Shown: in pieces, positions 5,918 to 6,651 of the stretch
Numbering within the stretch: position 1 is the first letter of the stretch
How the letters are laid out: each line of letters opens with the position of its first letter
Assembly (NCBI GenBank): GCA_025351145.1
Contig: JANXWM010000392.1
Span: 1 to 6,651 of the forward strand
Direction: 5' to 3'
Source of the DNA: Chitinophagaceae bacterium
GTDB lineage: Bacteria; Bacteroidota; Bacteroidia; Chitinophagales; Chitinophagaceae
Length of the DNA: 6,651 nucleotides
The notes under the pieces: model-generated
Seen by the model: only the letters and a program-made list of their open reading frames with translations
Told to the model about the DNA's origin: nothing
Database searches by the model: none
Position numbers and translations under genes: made by a program

Positions 5918-5999
5918 GCTGCACATTGCTCAATAAAATTCAGAAAGTACAAGAGTGCGATGCAAGCGGCGATGCCACAAAGAACTTATGCCCGGCTAA
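5918..5999 (-). repeat. Dispersed ~84-bp repeat, copy E (CCGGGC subfamily)
   Basis: On the minus strand it reads TTAGCCGGGCATAAGTTCTT, then TGTGGCATCG, the core CTTGCATCGCACTCTTGTAC with one change (GCATC for GCGTC), and after 14 bp TGAGC ending near GTGCAGC. Its TGTGGCATCG segment matches copy B although the ends follow the CCGGGC subfamily. It lies 12 bases beyond the recQ terminator. Confidence 0.8.
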
Positions 6000-6010
6000 T
6001 AAATTGAACT

Positions 6011-6044
6011 AAAAAAACAAAACCCGTTTGAACAAACAAACGGG
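6011..6044 (-). terminator. Rho-independent terminator of recQ
   Basis: On the minus strand an 8-bp perfect stem CCCGTTTG/CAAACGGG (6037-6044 with 6023-6030) encloses a 6-base loop and is followed by TTTTGTTTTTTT (6011-6022). It begins about 30 bases after the recQ stop codon. This is a textbook intrinsic terminator and insulates recQ from the repeats and genes downstream. Confidence 0.85.
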
Positions 6045-6073
6045 CTTTATTATATTGATTTTAAAAATGAATT

Positions 6074-6651
6074 TTAGTTTCCATAATCGCTCAAAAATCT
6101 GATGCGCATGATCTTTAGCTGCTCCCAGTTGTAACCGCTGCCGGCAAGTTCTTCCTGTGCCACATCTAAAGAAGATGTTTCGCAGCTTTTGAAATAATCC
6201 ATTATTTCGTCCTGCTCATCTTCATCAAGCATATCGTCAATAGCATAGGTGAGGTTGAGTTTGGTACCGCTTGCTACAATGGTTTCCATTTCTTCGAGCA
6301 TGGCATCGAGGCGCAGGTCTTTGTTGCGTGCAATGGTTTCGAGCGGTATTTTTTTATCTACATTTTGAATAATGTAAATCTTGTTGCTGCTCTTGTTGGC
6401 CACGCTGCGCATTACAAAATCGTCTGGCTTTTCTATGTCGTTTTCCTCCACATATTTTGCAATGAGCTCTACAAAGGGTTTACCAAACTTGATTGCTTTG
6501 CCTTTGCTTACGCCCTGGCATTTTTCCAACTCCTGTATAGTACTGGGATACATGGTGGCCATATCCTGTAAAGAATTTTCCAGGAATATAACAAATGGAG
6601 GCAGGCTCTTTTTCTTTGCTTCCCTCTGACGCAACTCCTTCAGCATTTCAA
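6074..6651 (-). CDS. recQ: ATP-dependent DNA helicase RecQ, C-terminal part (5' end outside window)
   Basis: RecQ is a 3'-5' helicase acting in recombination and replication-fork repair. Only the last roughly 190 codons are present. The frame continues past the first visible ATG (6644-6646) with GAA at 6647-6649, so that ATG is internal and the gene is cut by the window edge. The first 70 or so residues are an HRDC domain (LRQREAKKKSLPPFVIF, then MATMYPSTIQELEKCQGVSKGK), which binds DNA. About 120 residues follow, including KIYIIQNVDKKIPLETIARN, an acidic DDMLDEDEQDEIMDYF and the ending YNWEQLKIMRIRFLSDYGN. E. coli RecQ ends just after HRDC; an extension like this is, as I recall, typical of the roughly 730-residue Bacteroidota RecQ. 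Helicase and zinc-binding parts are not visible. A strong terminator follows. Confidence 0.9.
   Translation of the reverse strand, partial: EMLKELRQREAKKKSLPPFVIFLENSLQDMATMYPSTIQELEKCQGVSKGKAIKFGKPFVELIAKYVEENDIEKPDDFVMRSVANKSSNKIYIIQNVDKKIPLETIARNKDLRLDAMLEEMETIVASGTKLNLTYAIDDMLDEDEQDEIMDYFKSCETSSLDVAQEELAGSGYNWEQLKIMRIRFLSDYGN

Larger units (their letters stand above)
5678..6073. other. 396-bp gene-free stretch between recQ and the barrel gene
   Basis: No open frame here resembles a gene. The stretch holds the leader of the barrel gene with a candidate -7 box, T-rich sequence around 5775-5800 containing CTTTG-T8-CAAAG, the inverted pair of repeat copies D and E with a 37-bp centre (5881-5917), and the recQ terminator. 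Confidence 0.7.

Noticed and set aside
1401..5999. Interpretation of the five repeats as a CRISPR array
   Set aside because: Copies are kilobases apart, in both orientations, diverged and without regular spacers.

Overview
The window looks like the chromosome of a low-GC member of the Bacteroidota, most likely the Chitinophagaceae or a close relative. This rests on gene content and style. There is a RecQ whose HRDC domain is followed by a long C-terminal extension, a uracil-DNA glycosylase of the SMUG2-like type, a signal peptide ending in HA-Q, a stand-alone outer-membrane barrel, and starts without Shine-Dalgarno sequences. The family-level placement is an inference.

Layout from left to right: prmC (release-factor glutamine methyltransferase, +); a large inverted repeat built of CCCCTAAAGGGG arms; exbD and exbB (proton-motive-force coupling proteins, both -); a divergent intergenic region; a secreted class-A-beta-lactamase-like serine hydrolase (+); a SMUG2-like DNA glycosylase (-), whose stop overlaps that of the hydrolase; an unassigned secreted protein with a predicted C-terminal beta-barrel (-); a 396-bp gene-free stretch ending in a clear intrinsic terminator; and the 3' end of recQ (-), which runs off the right edge. 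The genes are mostly housekeeping or envelope functions. Apart from exbB-exbD they show no obvious shared pathway, and recQ and the glycosylase (both DNA maintenance) are separated by the barrel gene.

The most striking signal lies outside the genes. A dispersed repeat of about 82-86 bp, centred on TTGCGTCGCACTCTTGTAC, occurs five times. It is confined to spacers, and every spacer longer than 100 bp in the window holds at least one copy. The copies fall into two subfamilies with matching differences at separate positions. Two copies lie head to head between recQ and the barrel gene and could form a long hairpin or a MITE-like unit; one copy sits inside the exbB-exbD operon. I know no name for this family. 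A second repeat type, the CCCC/GGGG inverted repeat, supplies the stop codon and last residues of PrmC. I see no CRISPR array, tRNA, rRNA, transposase or defence system.
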